Notes: generated from the sequence alone by a model not told the origin. DNA of 64,000 nt from Sipunculus nudus (GCA_026874595.1 CM049316.1:32965339-33029338); one strand, 5' to 3'. Shown: positions 35,384-49,092, counted from the stretch's first letter. Translations and numbers: made by a program.

Positions 35384-35607
35384 CAGTTCATTTACCTCAA
35401 AGGATTTTCAATGGTTGGATAGGACATTAATGAACGCTTTTCCCTTAATTATAAAAATATGTTTAAGGGCTATTTTCAAGAATGTTAGTTCCACTATATT
35501 TCCTTTAACTATCTAATATCTGCTTATTACCCATGTCATCTATCTGTGCATTACCAACAACTAGAAAATGAAACATTTCTCTGCATATGCAGCACCCTAC
35601 GGTCACA

Positions 35608-35807
35608 GGGGCGGATCCAGGATTTAGGAAAGGGGGGGTCCAACCCAGGAAGACTAATGAAAATCCTAAAAAAAAAGGTCATCATGTCTGGAAAAGGGGG
35701 GGTCCAGGCCGCAAAATTACGTCTAAAATCCCTTAAAAAAAGGTTGCTTCGGGTGAAAAAGGGGGGTCCGGACACCCTGGACCCCCCCCCCCCCCTGGAT
35801 CCGCTTC
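35608..35807. mobile_element. GCGGATCCAG foldback MITE, about 200 bp
   Basis: It opens with GGGGCGGATCCAGGATTT and closes with CCCCCTGGATCCGC, so GCGGATCCAGG forms short terminal inverted repeats (35611-35620 and 35795-35804). The interior holds several GGGGGGTCC phrases spaced 60-70 bp apart and a C15-type run. Foldbacks beginning GGGGCGGATCCAG are widespread in metazoan genomes. The open frame through it (35546-35845) is a by-product of the repeat, not a gene. Confidence 0.7.
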
Positions 35808-38800
35808 TGCTACCTAAACTTCAGCAGACAAGCCAAAAACGATAGTCTAAATATCCTCTGTTTTCGAAGGCAAGAAATTTTGGTACTTTTGTTAGACATC
35901 ACAGTGTACACAAAAACACAATCGGACAACAAATTTAGCTGCAGTGCATCGATATCATAGCCAAAGTTGTACATTTCTGTTGCTCCCCATAGAGACAGAA
36001 CTGGAAGCCAAGAGACAGACCTGGAAGCCAATTTGCGTCACATTCATATCATGTACAAAACTCAAAATTGACCTCTGGCACGAAAAAGTGTATTTCCGCC
36101 GTCTTTATACAATGTCATATAAATGGCATGTAAATCCCTGTGGTTAACGCTATAAGAGACAATGATGAAAAAAGAGCATGAATTTACATTATTATAAGCC
36201 TGCCTTGGCATATGAGCTAATAACAAGATACATGGATTTAACATCAAGGGGACCATTATCATTCTTAATCTTACTACATTATATCCCGTGCCCTCGATGG
36301 CTTAGTGGGCGACTCTGAACTCCGCTGCATGTTGAAAATGAACTGATCCACCGGTTGCTGTGCTATCCGCCGATACAGCCCTAATCTCAAAGATTTAACG
36401 TCACGCCTTATGTTATAACGATATATAACCTAGATGGGCGGAGCTGCGAGTGCCTGGAGAGACGTTGTTGTTGCAAATTTATGATTTATGAAGCCTGTTT
36501 CAAGGCATATTTGCTGGGTCCAAGATTCTCTTTTTATATACTTTCTCAAAACTTTTATCTTCCCCGAAACCAAAATTAAAACAAAAATGAATAAACAGGA
36601 AAGGAATAAATCAGGTAATAAAACACCAATAAAACTAAATAAAATTTGTTATGTCAGTTAAAATAATTGTTTTATGAAGTTGAAAGATATAACTTTCGAT
36701 AAGGAATGAATCTAATAATACTTTCTTTCAAAAGAAGTGGATCGCAAACATCCTTACGCTCTTGCAACCCTAACACACATAATATTTCATTGGACAAAAC
36801 TTACTGTGGTTGATTCTATAAGCTTGAACGCACGATCCCGCAGGGAATTCCACTAAGACCAAATACCATCGATCCTTGCGTTTACCATTTGAAAACCTCA
36901 CGGTGTAGGGAGACTGTTTCCCCAGGAGAGTTGTCGAATCGTCCATAATGAGTATATATAATGGTACTTTCCGCACCCGATCATGATATGTTGACTCAGA
37001 TTGTAGTCCCGCACATCAGAGGAGCGAAAGTCATGATTGGTGTATAATAAATTTTAATTTTAAAAGAAGAAATATCCAGTTTACGGCAGCCACCTCAAAG
37101 CTTTATCTTTCAATACCAGAGGTTTTGTTATTATGGGTATGTATCATAGTCATGCCTCAGGAAATGTTAGTGTAGCGATTTCAGGTTACCCCAGTGGTTA
37201 TTTGATATTGACTTCATCATATACCCCCACGATTTCAGATAACCCCCACAACAAGTTGTTTTCTAATTGTTAATTTACTTATAATAATAATTCTATCTAT
37301 CTTATTCTGGATTTCTCTCAATAGTTTGAAACTTTGTATACCTTATGTTTGTACGTTATGTGTAGTGCAATTTGGTGAAGTATTTTATAAAATTATGAAT
37401 TATGTGCATGAGCATTTTATATTAAGCTTAACCAATGACGGAGTAGTCTGAACAATGCGGACGTAACCTACACGTTTTAATCGGTTTCATATTATCGAGG
37501 GGGTTTCCAGCAACGGGGGTAGTTTGAAGTCTTTACAAGGATTAAAACAGCTGGAACCCAGCGCTAAGAGAACTTTGAACCATAAGAAAGCATTGTTCTC
37601 GTCTCCATCATATAAACAAAAGTATAAAACTATTGTGATTTATGATTTATTAAAAGATTGGGGTTGTATATACACTTATTTTATCCAAATGCATAACTCT
37701 CTTAGGAGTCTTCAAAAATGCTCCTTCTTTCTAGCCGGATGAAAAAAGATGACTTAAACCATTTGCATTAACCTATTTTAACCTTATTAATCTTCAGAGG
37801 CCTAAGGGTAAATCAACATTATTAGTTATTGATGTATAGTGTTATGAGTCCTATAGCTTTCCATGCCACGGAAAAGAAAACGATTTGCGACTTATAATGT
37901 ATGTAAATTTTTATTCAATGTTCATTATTTATCCATCGAATTCAATGTGCAGCTCAGTATTACTGCATGGTACTCTGAGATACTTGCGCCCTACTTTAAT
38001 TTATGTAGTCGTTTGACCTGTCGCCACCTGTTTGATATGCCACCCATATGCGTATGGGTAAAACAAATTGAACAGATATTTAATTATCCAAGGTGCAGTT
38101 AACATATACACACAGGTGTGTTTGTCGGGTGGTTGACCGGCCCTGTATGATAAACATACATAATGCATACTCGTGTCCTAGTGGTAGTAGCGATTAGTTT
38201 ATTTCGGGTGCACAGCAGTTGAGGCTTGCGCACACCTGCTAGAAACGGTTTGTTAGTTACCTAGCCGGTGTCCCGAATATGGAACCAGGCTGGACAAACT
38301 GAAATATATCGGATGTTTATTATTGGCTCTCTATCATAAATTAAGTACGTGTAATCAATATTTAACGAAGTCTTTGTGATAGTTTTTTTTAATGAATTGT
38401 TGAAGAAATCCTTATAGTAAACTTATTTGTTTTTAAGCACAATTTTTTTAGATTGTGTGACGATTCCATACCTGACATTTCTTAATCATAGCCCAGATTT
38501 GCTTACAATTATTAGGTTTATATGAGTTTTTGATGTTTATCAGTCTATTTAAATTTCATAAGCTCGCTAAATTTATTTGGACGAGTTTGTGTAATTCCTT
38601 AAACAGAATTCGATTAAATGTATGCAATATATATAACAATAGGGAGTGACTGTCTTTTTCACTTTTATCTCTAATCCAGTATCATAAAGCCAACTTTCTC
38701 TCTCTCTTCTGTGTGTTTGTGTATTGTGTATTCACAGGATGCAGGTGTTGTCATTTTTATCATCGTAAGATGTAAATTATTGATAGAATAATGCTCAAGT

Positions 38801-39654
38801 TTATGACTTTAGATGTGTTTGTTCGGGTTTTGTTGTCTTTGGGCAAGACTTTGCACAAACCACTAAACCACTCGATTTCCTCAAATGTTTCTGGAGGGTT
38901 GTGACATATGCCACGGAAGACCCCACTGAATTTTAAATAATACTTGCTCTACTCTTCTTGGTTTTGATTTACCTCGATTAATTAAGTAATGCATTAAATA
39001 TGCGAAACTGGATATTGAAGAGGGATAACTCTACATATATAACAGCAGAAACGATTCGCATCCTATACAAAGCTACTCATGTTTCAGAGTCACATATATA
39101 ATTATTAATTTTACATTTATGTTATTTAATGTCAGTTTTTTTTTTTAATCTGGAGAACATATTCTCACAAATTAATTTCTAACAACGCTGACTGGGACTG
39201 GCTCTAAAGACAGTAACTGAGACGAGCACTCATATAATGCCAAATACATCCGTATAGTACTGTGTATGGGTAAACGTGTCCCCTTCCGGTGTACGAAGCA
39301 GACAGCCCTGTGTAGCTATATTAAGCTTTGATGTAAGTGTTCATTAACGGACAGAACGCAGAACTGACTGGGAAAGGGTTCGGTACAGGTCAGTAGACCG
39401 CTGGTCTAGACAACCAGCTGCTGTCACAGCCATAAGTTTTCAACTGTGCTGGCAACAGCAGACAGCCGCATCGGTGGCCTATGTCAATCTAAGTAACATT
39501 TATTTAAAAAAAAAATATCATCATGTATATATCTAGACTCTTCCTCAAATAGGTGGAAAAATACATGACGTCATTTATAATTTATTATGAAACCTTGCGA
39601 CAATTAACGACCTTTTATTTATTTAGAAACATACAGTTTATTAAGTACACGGAA
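35808..39654. other. Non-coding stretch, no gene recognised
   Basis: At 36285-36330 TGGCTTAGTGG matches a pol III A box, but no B box follows at tRNA spacing, so I do not call a tRNA or SINE. Between 37170 and 37525 there are several CCCCC/GGGGG-containing phrases at both ends (for example ACCCCCACGATTTCAGATAA), possibly a decayed foldback. Frames are short and without motifs. Confidence 0.4.
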
Positions 39655-39683
39655 TTTTTTTTTTTTTTTGGGGGGGGGGGGGG
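39655..39683. repeat. T15-G14 homopolymer junction
   Basis: A run of about 15 T is followed directly by about 14 G. It is prone to slippage and sequencing error. It breaks nothing recognisable. Confidence 0.85.
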
Positions 39684-41010
39684 ATATGTTAACCATTGTT
39701 TATGTTTATCAAGTGCAACAAAACGGCTAAAAATGGCTATTCAAATCTTTCTTGCATAAGGCAAAGTGTAATGTAAGTAAACGTATGGACCTCTCGCGCT
39801 TTATTATTTGTCAAGGATTCCATAGAAGAATAAAGTATTATTGTGTTCCTTTCAGTTAGGACAATGTAAAGTTGATAATGGTTTTCGGAGCGTATCTCCT
39901 TATGCTTTCCGTCCAGAAAACAGCCAATGAGAATAGAACTGGAGAGGATCCATATTATAAAGCAACATGAATTACAGAACATCATCTGTCCAACTTAGCC
40001 CCTGGGTCAACATACTTAAACCTGTATCGAGACAGGCTAATCATACTATGGGTCCAAACAGAACGTGACGTTATGTCGTATTCCCGTGAAGGTCACAGTC
40101 TTGACAACTTTAGAAAGTGACAACTAGATGAGCGGTCCAAGGTCAAACATGTTCCAAATGATTTCAGTAATGAAAGGATAGTCTGATGCCACTTGAAGCC
40201 TGCGTGTCACTGCGGCAGATTAGCTTTTCTCAGTGCCGCCATTCAAGTGAATGGGATACTGATTACATTAAGGGAGGCCTAATTCTTTGTTCGATGTGAC
40301 CCGGCATCACTCAGGCCTATTTTCAAGTTGTATCTATTTGGATTGTCTGTGGACATCCATCGCCACTTAATATCGACCGGGATGGGGCCCTAAATACGAA
40401 AGCTTGGCTGTTAGAGTATACACTTTACCAGTGTATCATGACCGGTTGAAAGTTATAAACGCGATGTGTGCCTTTTTTCACTCATATGTAAAAAACCTGC
40501 TTGACCCCTTTATTTAACCTCTTTTATTTACTTTCTTGACAGTCGCAGTGCGTCTGCCCATGAGAAAGGAGTATTAACAACTTTTAACATATTAAAATTA
40601 AATAAATACGGTAATTCAAATACTGACATTGATGTGAATGCACTTTGGCTCCACGTTACATTTTGGGCATGTTACATTGGTTCTATAACTCCTTCAACTT
40701 AAACACTGCTTCCCATAGCGCTGTTTGATGGATATCGCCACTAGGGAATGGACATATGGCCTACGGTGTTCCGAACAATCACACCTGAGTACCGCGATAA
40801 TGAGCAGGTTGAAACCGGTAACACTTTAATTAAACGAAAAGATTTCTTGAATGGATGTGGCGCTACAGTTGAATAAGGATTGTTCTCTCTGTTATAATCT
40901 CCGATGGTTCTTATCAATGATTGGTGAATCCAAACGTAAGAAAAATCTGTCTACATGCAAAACCCTTGGGTATCAGATAGGACACAATGTATTTGCCGTG
41001 TTGATTGCCT
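39684..41010. other. Non-coding stretch, no gene recognised
   Basis: No supported gene or repeat. Confidence 0.4.
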
Positions 41011-41018
41011 ACCGGCCC

Positions 41019-41060
41019 TATAAAAGACACTTGTCCTGAGAGTATGGTTCAGCGTAGTGC
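41019..41060 (+). promoter_or_regulatory. Candidate TATA-box core promoter
   Basis: TATAAAAG at 41019-41026 is followed, with its first T 32 bp upstream, by an initiator-like TTCAGC whose A (41051) would be +1. This is the standard metazoan TATA-Inr spacing. The sequence after it is CpG-richer than average for 150 bp, and an ATG at 41109 opens a 27-codon frame ending at 41192. No gene body was recognised downstream, and I found no LTR boundaries that would make this a retroelement promoter. Confidence 0.4.
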
Positions 41061-41192
41061 AAGCTAGTGGACGCGACAGAGGCCTCGTCTTCAAGACATC
41101 CGATCATCATGCGCTTTCAGGAGTGTCGCCGTTCTTTTACGTTTTACGTGTTTTGTGCGAGATTCTTAAGGCGTTTGCCGAAAAATAGCTAG

Positions 41193-43039
41193 ATATTGCG
41201 AAATAGCGGACGGAAGCGTCCTTGTCACTAGTGTTTTGGTGCTTTTTACTGTATTTTCGTGTGCGAAATCTTACGTTTCTGTGTGTTTGTCACATTTTCT
41301 AGGCACTCACCTGCGATTACGCAACATATTTGGAACATGTGATCAAAATATTTCAACACTTATCTGTCCACATTTCACGCGTTGTCTGGTTATCATGCGT
41401 TTGTAGATGGAATCATGCGTTGTCACTCGATTTGGTCAGACTATTTTTTAAATATTTTTCATAACGCGAGCAAAACCTGAGGAAACGCTAAATGTGAGTG
41501 CCACTTATCTCTGTTCTAGTAAATCATTTTTAAAGACAATGCAGGTCTTAAGATTTTTAATGACCTATTCCGATTTCTTAACAACGCTTACTATTTTCTG
41601 ACAAGAGAATCGTTCATAAAAGGATGAACGACGCTTTGATGAAATACAAGGACTGCCAAAGTTGAGATTCAGTTAACATGATTTCGTTCACACAATTTGG
41701 CTCCTTTGAAAAATTATTACAAGCAACCGAGCTCTGTGATCATACCAAAACGAAGAATGATTTCAACATTTCAAGGGGATTACTTCTATATAAATGAATG
41801 TTCTGAGGGAAACCATGGGATTACAGTCAAATAAATCTATAACATCATGGTTATCAAAAAGTACATATAAAGGACATATTTTAAAAGGATAATAAATGCT
41901 GTGATAAATATGCAATACTGATATACACTTTCATTTTCTACTGTCGGGAAGGCAGTAAATGTTTTCTCCTACATGATAGAAGATGTTCTTGAAACATCCA
42001 TTTACAAAGAAACATTCAAACCATTTAATCACAAAATTGTCTTTGGGAATAGTGGAGTTTAAACAAAAAGACAAGGGTTTCCATTGGTGCATATCCTTTC
42101 TGTGAAGCGTTGCAAGTAGGTGACTGATTCTCAAAGTTGAAACGCAAATGATATAGAACATTAATCAGTTCCAAAACCAAAGTGGGCAACTGAATAAAAT
42201 GTATCACTGTATGGAGTGTCCTCCGCTCCGCCATTAATTTTACCCTTTATGTACTTACCCTAGCTGGCTTACCAATGTTCAATCAGATTTTCTGTGTTTA
42301 CTGCTCAGTGGGGTATCATTTAATATCGTTGGATAGTGAGACAACCGAATTCAGTCGGGAAGCTTAATCAGTAGCAAGTTTTGCTGTCTTTGTATGCCAC
42401 CAAGTGCAGTTCCGGGCTACCGCGTTGTTAGGTGCATCGAAAGACAAATGCTGACCCCCACTGCTCAGTTTTGTTTGTGGCGACAAATTGCTTTAATATC
42501 TTTAATAATCGTACGGAAATACATACACATATATGTATATAAAACACATCATTTCATGTCTGGTAGCAGCGATCTGTACATTTTGGCACATTTTACGGAG
42601 TATATGTGTAAATACTAGGGGGTATTTAGGACCAATTTTAAAATAAACGCTAATATATTGTTAACATATATATATGAAATCAATTCATGTAAATATAAAA
42701 GCAAGTACACTTTCACTTTCTTTAATTTTTTTTATAATTAAGCATATTGTTATAAGCACTGCATATAAACTATTTTTATTTATTAGAAACGACTCGTACC
42801 GTATTAATGGGCACAAGTCATCCACTGGGCAATGTCGAAAAAAAGTATATTTTGTTTATCATCATGTATTAACATTCCTAAGTCAGATAATATTTACATC
42901 GTATATACATAAACATGAAAAGTTTATCTTTGTACCATATGCGTTGCCTGAAGTCGTGGATTAAAGTTCTCTGGTTTTATCACTGTTATATGTAGGCCAA
43001 GTTAACATATAGATATTTAATACTCCAAGATCTTACAGG
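41193..43039. other. Non-coding stretch, no gene recognised
   Basis: If the promoter at 41.0 kb is real this would be the 5' transcribed region, but no exon was recognised. A frame at 42394-42618 begins with an ATG and has a reasonable start, then decays into AT-rich hydrophobic codons. Confidence 0.35.
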
Positions 43040-43215
43040 CACCGCGACCTCACCACTTGATACCATCACTCCGTACTACTCTATCTGTATTGGCGATCTC
43101 CTGCCTCATTCAAGTTATCTCTAACCATTCAGACAAGAATGTCCCATTTAATGAAGAACGGCCGCGGGACATTCCACAGCCGGTCCCGCTGGTTACTGTA
43201 TTGGTATCAGATGAC
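43040..43215 (+). other. Possible exon
   Basis: The AT-rich flank ends in an acceptor-like TCTTACAG at about 43032-43039. The frame then stays open for some 75 codons with balanced composition: a hydrophobic stretch (SVLAISCLIQVIS) followed by a charged and proline-rich part (ERPRDIPQPVPLV) and SDDPDNSRW. No ATG starts it. It could be an exon of an unknown gene with a signal-anchor-like segment, or chance; no family was recognised. Confidence 0.2.
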
Positions 43216-44370
43216 CCAGATAACAGTCGGTGGTATTCATATTTACTATATATTTACCGATATACTATGACTGCGAGCTGACATATACATAGCATATAGA
43301 TATAAAGGTATTCTGCTGACCTCACTAGAGCATTCCACGGCGGACGGATCACACTATATTTAACATGACAATATGTCAATACCTCATTAAAAGTATACTT
43401 CTGATAGCATATTCTTTAATTAATATATATATTTAATTAATATTCACTGCAGTCGTTAGAGATCTCCTTTACTTAAACCGCTGCTTTGCTAAGCAATTTA
43501 TTTTGGGGTTCCAACACCTGGATTGGCACATGGCCAAGAAACAGACCAACAAGATCGGGGTGACTTGGAGTCTTTCTTACGTAAAATGTTCATGATTGGC
43601 AGACATTAGCTTAATAAAGTTCTTATTTCATCCAACAAGGACAAAGCATTAGAAAGTGCATGCATACGTTGAAGACGTGTCTTGCGTAAAGTTTTTTTTT
43701 AAGTGACACATTAAACCGTGATGGCACAATGAATAAGTGAATGTGTAGTTCGGTCAAATTCAGCGCTGTTTTGAGAATTTCGTGACCTTTGTGATTGAAA
43801 TGTATCCGAAACTGCAACATCGTCTTATTTATATGGGTATTGCTGTGATGAACAAAAGCTTTATTGTACTCTAAAAATAAACTGATGTATGTAAGTAGAT
43901 GTAACAATTTTATTTGATTTAGATTTATTGTTATCTAATGTTTGCAACTGTATTTTCACTATTCTATTTTAACAAACCAAAGTTAGGTCATTTTCAAATA
44001 ACAGTTTCCATGTTCATAGTGACATGCAATTAAGGACCACACAATAAAAAATCAAATATTTCCGATGTGATCAAAGTGCTTTCACGATGTTTGTTTTCGC
44101 CGAATCGCCTAAAATTAATTAAGTCACAAAGACAAATGATTCATGGGGTTTATATATCTTCATTAAGCAATGTGGTTAAGGAGCGGACTAATAAAGTCCT
44201 GGCGCTGCCAGCCAGAAGAAGACACCATTGAGACTTTAGAGAGCTTTCTATGCTTGATAATCCCCGCTTTTGAAAAGACGCTGCCGAACCACAGATTATA
44301 AAATTTGCCGATAAGGCATTTACGAAGCAAAGACACGGGTCAGGGAATGAATTACTTCTTGAAACATCCA
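43216..44370. other. Non-coding stretch, no gene recognised
   Basis: At 43505-43590 one frame reads with balanced codons (WHMAKKQTNKIG) but is under 30 codons. The minus-strand frame 44150-44371 has no motif. No gene is supported. Confidence 0.35.
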
Positions 44371-44382
44371 AGGCCCGGAAAC

Positions 44383-44465
44383 CAATCGCCTTTCTTTGGC
44401 AGTGATTGTAACCACCGCGCTTATAAAGGAATACGTGAATACCAATAGATCTTTTCTCACTACCC
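44383..44465 (+). promoter_or_regulatory. Weak candidate promoter (CCAAT, TATA, Inr-like)
   Basis: ACCAATCG near 44381, TTATAAAG at about 44421 and an initiator-like CTCACTAC near 44457 fall in plausible order. The individual motifs are common in AT-rich DNA and no gene follows, so support is weak. Confidence 0.15.
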
Positions 44466-47400
44466 GGTCGATCTACTAGGTCTTCCTGTTAAGTGGAAGC
44501 GCACTTGATTGACCTTTTATCACAGCTTATAAGGACACTCAGACGCCCTACAGTACTGGACGATTGGAAATAGACAGTTTATGTCTTAGAGCGATAGACA
44601 TTGTTTTTACAAAACTTGTATTCGAATAAAATGCAAAGGTTAATAACCTGTGTTTACGAAGTATTATAAATCCTCATCATCCTATATCGAAACACTGAAA
44701 GTGTGCGCAAAATCAAATGACAAAAGGTATTGCATGAAACTATTCAATATAAAAAGTGTGCTTTATATTTCTTCTTTATTCCTTAAATGGATACCGAAGT
44801 CTCATTTTACTTCTTCTATGAGGCTGAATGTTACTATGTAATACAACGTAATTGCCGTTTTCAGAACCTTAGCTGGCTATTTTGTAATAACGCACGAGCC
44901 CTATTATGTGTTGGTCATTTTCATTTACACTAAATCTTGTATTATTTACTTTTCCTCCTTCATACCTTACGCACACATGTTTCTAATGTAGCGTTTGGAA
45001 CAAGGAAACCACATTCCTAATTACCTTTAACAATTTAAAACCTTTCTCAATATACATGTACGGTACATACAATTGCAAGCACAGATTTGATATATCAAAT
45101 ATTCTCTGAACATAAAGAAATTCAGATAACAAACAATGTGCGTTTTCAATACAAGTGAAGATTTATTAAGTGCATGTGTTTCACTGACGGTCAGAGAAAA
45201 TATATTACCATAGAAAAGAAAATTGCGTTTTATGTTGTGTAATATTTTTTTGCGGGGACAGTGGGTTAGGCGTAAACTCTAGTCTGTGGAGGGAACTTCC
45301 AACTTCCAGAGGGAATAGTGCAATTACAATTTGTTAGAACGGAACCCTTGTTTGTCCCTTGGGTGGAATTAATACTCCACTTAGGAAAAATCTAATTGTA
45401 AATTGACCCAGGGATATTTGTAGATCCCCAAAGTGCTATAGATCACGTTAATACTTTGTGTAGTTGCACATGAAATGACCGACTTCATCTATTCATATGA
45501 TGTCGTGTAGGTCATGATTGATGAAATATCCGTTCGTGGCTATTTTATAGTCCCCTCAGACAACCCATGTCACCTAGAGCAGGCTAAAATTATACTAAGT
45601 ACGTTATACTGTGTAAGGACATTTAATTAAATTAACCTATCAAGTTATCAAGATTATTTTTATTCGGTAATTGTCGATGCAGTTAAGCCGTCCAAATATT
45701 GTTTTATGCCTCCAGTGTCATTTCTATGTCTTGACTGTATATAGACATTGATATGTTGATCACATCCCTTCCTCTCCAGCATGTATTTTGTTCGCCGTTA
45801 AAATGTCGAGGCTGTTTTATAAAGACAATATTAAAGAATGAAACATAATGAAGGTGCCAGGATACAAGCCAGATGCCTAGTCCTTTCAGGGCAATTTCTT
45901 CAACTAAACTTAACAATGATTTGTGTATATGTTGCAAGAAACAATATATTTCCAATGAAATATGCTACCCATAATTTCTAAAGGTTATAACCTAATCTCA
46001 ACTTCAAAGAGTCCACTGAAGAGGCTCTTCCTTTAATCCTATATAAATTTTCCAAATATAGAAAATTTACTTCGGGGTTCAGCCCCTGGGGCTCTCTTTC
46101 TAGACGTCAACGTTTCTTATCTTCCTTTCCGTGTTGTTGCCCCAGGTTTGATCATCTTTCAACACGTCCATAGCTGGTAGACTTTTCTCCCTGTCGGAGA
46201 CTGCCATCAAGTATTGGTACCCGGCATTAAATACGCGTCACAAGAGAGCAATGAATACTCTGCTATTCCAGGAAGCTTTAACAGTCGCAGCAGCAGCAAA
46301 GGACAGGCGAAGACGCAAAGAAAAATGTATATACAGTATGGGGGACTGAAAATCGTGCTTTTTAGAATAAGTCTGCTTATCCTGACAATCAAATAATGTA
46401 ACCTTACCTTTGTTTGGTTACAATATTATTTAACCTTCTAATTTTTAACCTTTCCAACTGACAGTAGTGCTGAGAGCATCATTGATGTTACAGTTTGAAG
46501 GTTTACTGGTAAAACCAGAAGGTATTTCTAACAGTGTTGTAAGTATACTTAGAATGAATAGCAAACGGCAATAATGCTGTCCTAAAGTATTACCTGAAAA
46601 ACATGAAATACTTGTTGAGGATTTATTTCCAACTTGAAATATCTAGCAAAAGCTTATTCATTATACTATTATCTATTGACTTGTACAATGTTCATCATGC
46701 TGATCGATAACATCAAAACATACACCTGTCTTTAATTATATAAAAATAAATTATAGTAATAAATTTTCAAAACGCAACAGCTGTTACTATGACAGCAAGA
46801 TATGTAACAGCTGCTTAACGGATATACTTAAAAATTGTAATGATAAGTTCATGTTGATTAATAATATATTTAGCTAACTTTGGTAAGGAGCAAATTCGTA
46901 TAAACCATATATGACCATTAAAACGTTATATTTGCAAGCTTCGAAATAGTGACATACAAAATGTATACAAAATCAGATGCATATACCTATGGTGGCTCTG
47001 CCATAAAATTTTCGATAAAGACGTAGGCGCCTTAGATGGTCATTTTCCTTGTTTTCTTAATTTTATATATTGTTCTAAAGTGAAAAAGCGTATTTTTATA
47101 ACACATTTCCGAACTCCCGTATTTCATACTCCTTTAAGTCCCATCAATTGCAATTACTCCCTCACCAGGATCTCAATTCACACCTGTTATGTGCGAATCT
47201 TGAAAGATTTAAGAGCGTTTTCGGTCTAAAAACAGTTTCAATGGACCTTTTTTTATTTACCTCGCTGTCAATAGCGACATTATTAACAACTTTTACTTTC
47301 TTTCTTATAAACGTTGTAGATGAAACAAGTGTTGACCCCATGCAAGCACCACTGATATTGCTGACATCACCATATAGTTATTACCGAGGGCGGCATATCA

Positions 47401-48611
47401 AAATTTAAATTGTCCTGCTGCAGATGATACCCGTGTTGACTGTTAGCCACACTGAAGAAACATTCCGATAATCATTATGGTTGAGAATATATGAACAAAA
47501 ATTGAATTCAGCAACATAAGAAATTACTTTGTGAAGGTAGTTATGACATTACAAATAAGAGTAAAGAATTAACAATCCATCTGCGCACAATCGACATGCG
47601 GACAATTTATCTCTAAAGCACAATATTTCTACTGTGACCGACAAATTCGCCCACCAACGACAAACAATGGTCAACGTGGGCGTAACGGGGGGACGCAGCC
47701 GTGTTGGGAGGTTGGAGTTATATGCAGCAATATTTTTTTTTTATTATAAGGAAGGATATTGCTTTGGTCGTGCTATTCCTACGTATGTAACCTCTGTATA
47801 AATGACCCATCACCAACGCCTATCTACACACACAGATACAATATTTATGTGGATAGTTTGCGGTCCCGTTCGTGATAAAATAAATAATTTTATATCGGTT
47901 TCAAGAAGATCTCAATATCTTTAATTTCGCCGTTAAACCGGTATACGTGGATCTATGGGAACTTAACGGTGATGAAGATACTAAAGGTTACATATTATCC
48001 TACATGTGCACCCAACTTGTTTAAAATCTCTGTAGACTATAAAAGGCCATTATTCACAAAAAAAAAGTAAACTAGATATTGTTATACCTGTAGTACCTCT
48101 GTTACAATTTGATGATGATTGTCCCATTATATGTATTTCTGTCAGAGCATTCCAAAGTCATATCTGCCCACGCCTCCATAATATATCGATGAATAATATC
48201 GAGGATAAAAAATTAAGACTTTGTAAAAAATTATTCGCATATTCACGAAATCTATCACCCAATAGGCTCGAAGATAACACACCATTCATTTGGATACTAT
48301 GCTTGGCTTTTTGTTTCTGTATTGAAAAATTCAAGATATTCGCGAAAAGTACATTAACCTCCGTTTACACGACCCTCATTCTTAAGTACAGTACGTCCTT
48401 TTTAACGCCTAAAGTCAAAGGATTTATATAATATATATGAACATGTGTTTAAGTTACATGTAATTAAGGGATTGATATTTTAAAATACAAGAAAAAAGTT
48501 GATTTTAGGAACAGATCTGGGATTTCCCCGCCTGTTGTGGAAGTAGCTGGAGAAAACGGTTGTGAATACCTATATGAAATATGAGATTGGGCAATATCAA
48601 CCACAAAAATG
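44466..48611. other. Non-coding stretch, no gene recognised
   Basis: Frames such as 46214-46396, 47148-47408 and 48189-48431 are short and without recognisable motifs. No repeat family was identified in these 4 kb. Confidence 0.4.
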
Positions 48612-49092
48612 CCTCTGTGACCTTGAAAAATGCATCAAGGTCATCGATATCAAAACTCTCTACCTTGCTCTTCATGAGGTACGTGTATCAGTGCTGCAAG
48701 TTTGGTGACTGTGCCTCAAATTCTTTTCAAGTTATTCTGTTAACATCATTTTAGCATTATCACCTCTGTGACATTGAAAAATGCGTCAAGGTTATTCGTT
48801 CCGAACTCTGCCTAGCCCTTCACAAGTTTTAGCAATGCTGCAAGTTGTTTTTACTGTACTTCCACTTTTTGTTCAAGTAAGTGCGTTGATATCATTTATA
48901 CATTATCGCCACTGTGACCTCGCCTCTGTCATCCATATTCTATCTTGACCTAGCATTCCTTTATTTGTATCAATGGTGAAAGTATGGTGACTGTATATTA
49001 ATTTGTTTTTACATTATTGTGTTAACATCAATCTGTGACGGACGGACGAACAGACGGAAGGATTGGTGGACGGACGGAAAGACGTACGGAGG
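48612..49092 (+). repeat. ~150-bp tandem repeats ending in a GACGGACGG tail
   Basis: The phrase CTCTGTGACCTTGAAAAATG at 48614 recurs as CTCTGTGACATTGAAAAATG at 48764 and, more decayed, as CCACTGTGACCTCGCC at 48909, giving a period near 150 bp. ATGC-TCAAGGT and GCTGCAAGTT also repeat. The block ends at 49036-49092 in GACGGACGGACGAACAGACGG-like sequence. Repeats rich in TGACCTTGA with a GACGG tail are common in bivalve genomes, from general knowledge. Confidence 0.7.

Noticed and set aside
35546-35845. 99-codon frame that looks basic and Gly-rich
   Set aside because: It is the reading of the GCGGATCCAG foldback and its G/C runs.
36285-36365. TGGCTTAGTGG, a good pol III A box
   Set aside because: No B box at tRNA spacing and no cloverleaf pairing.
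43421-43441. TTAATTAATATATATATTTAA palindrome-like stretch
   Set aside because: Expected by chance in very AT-rich DNA.
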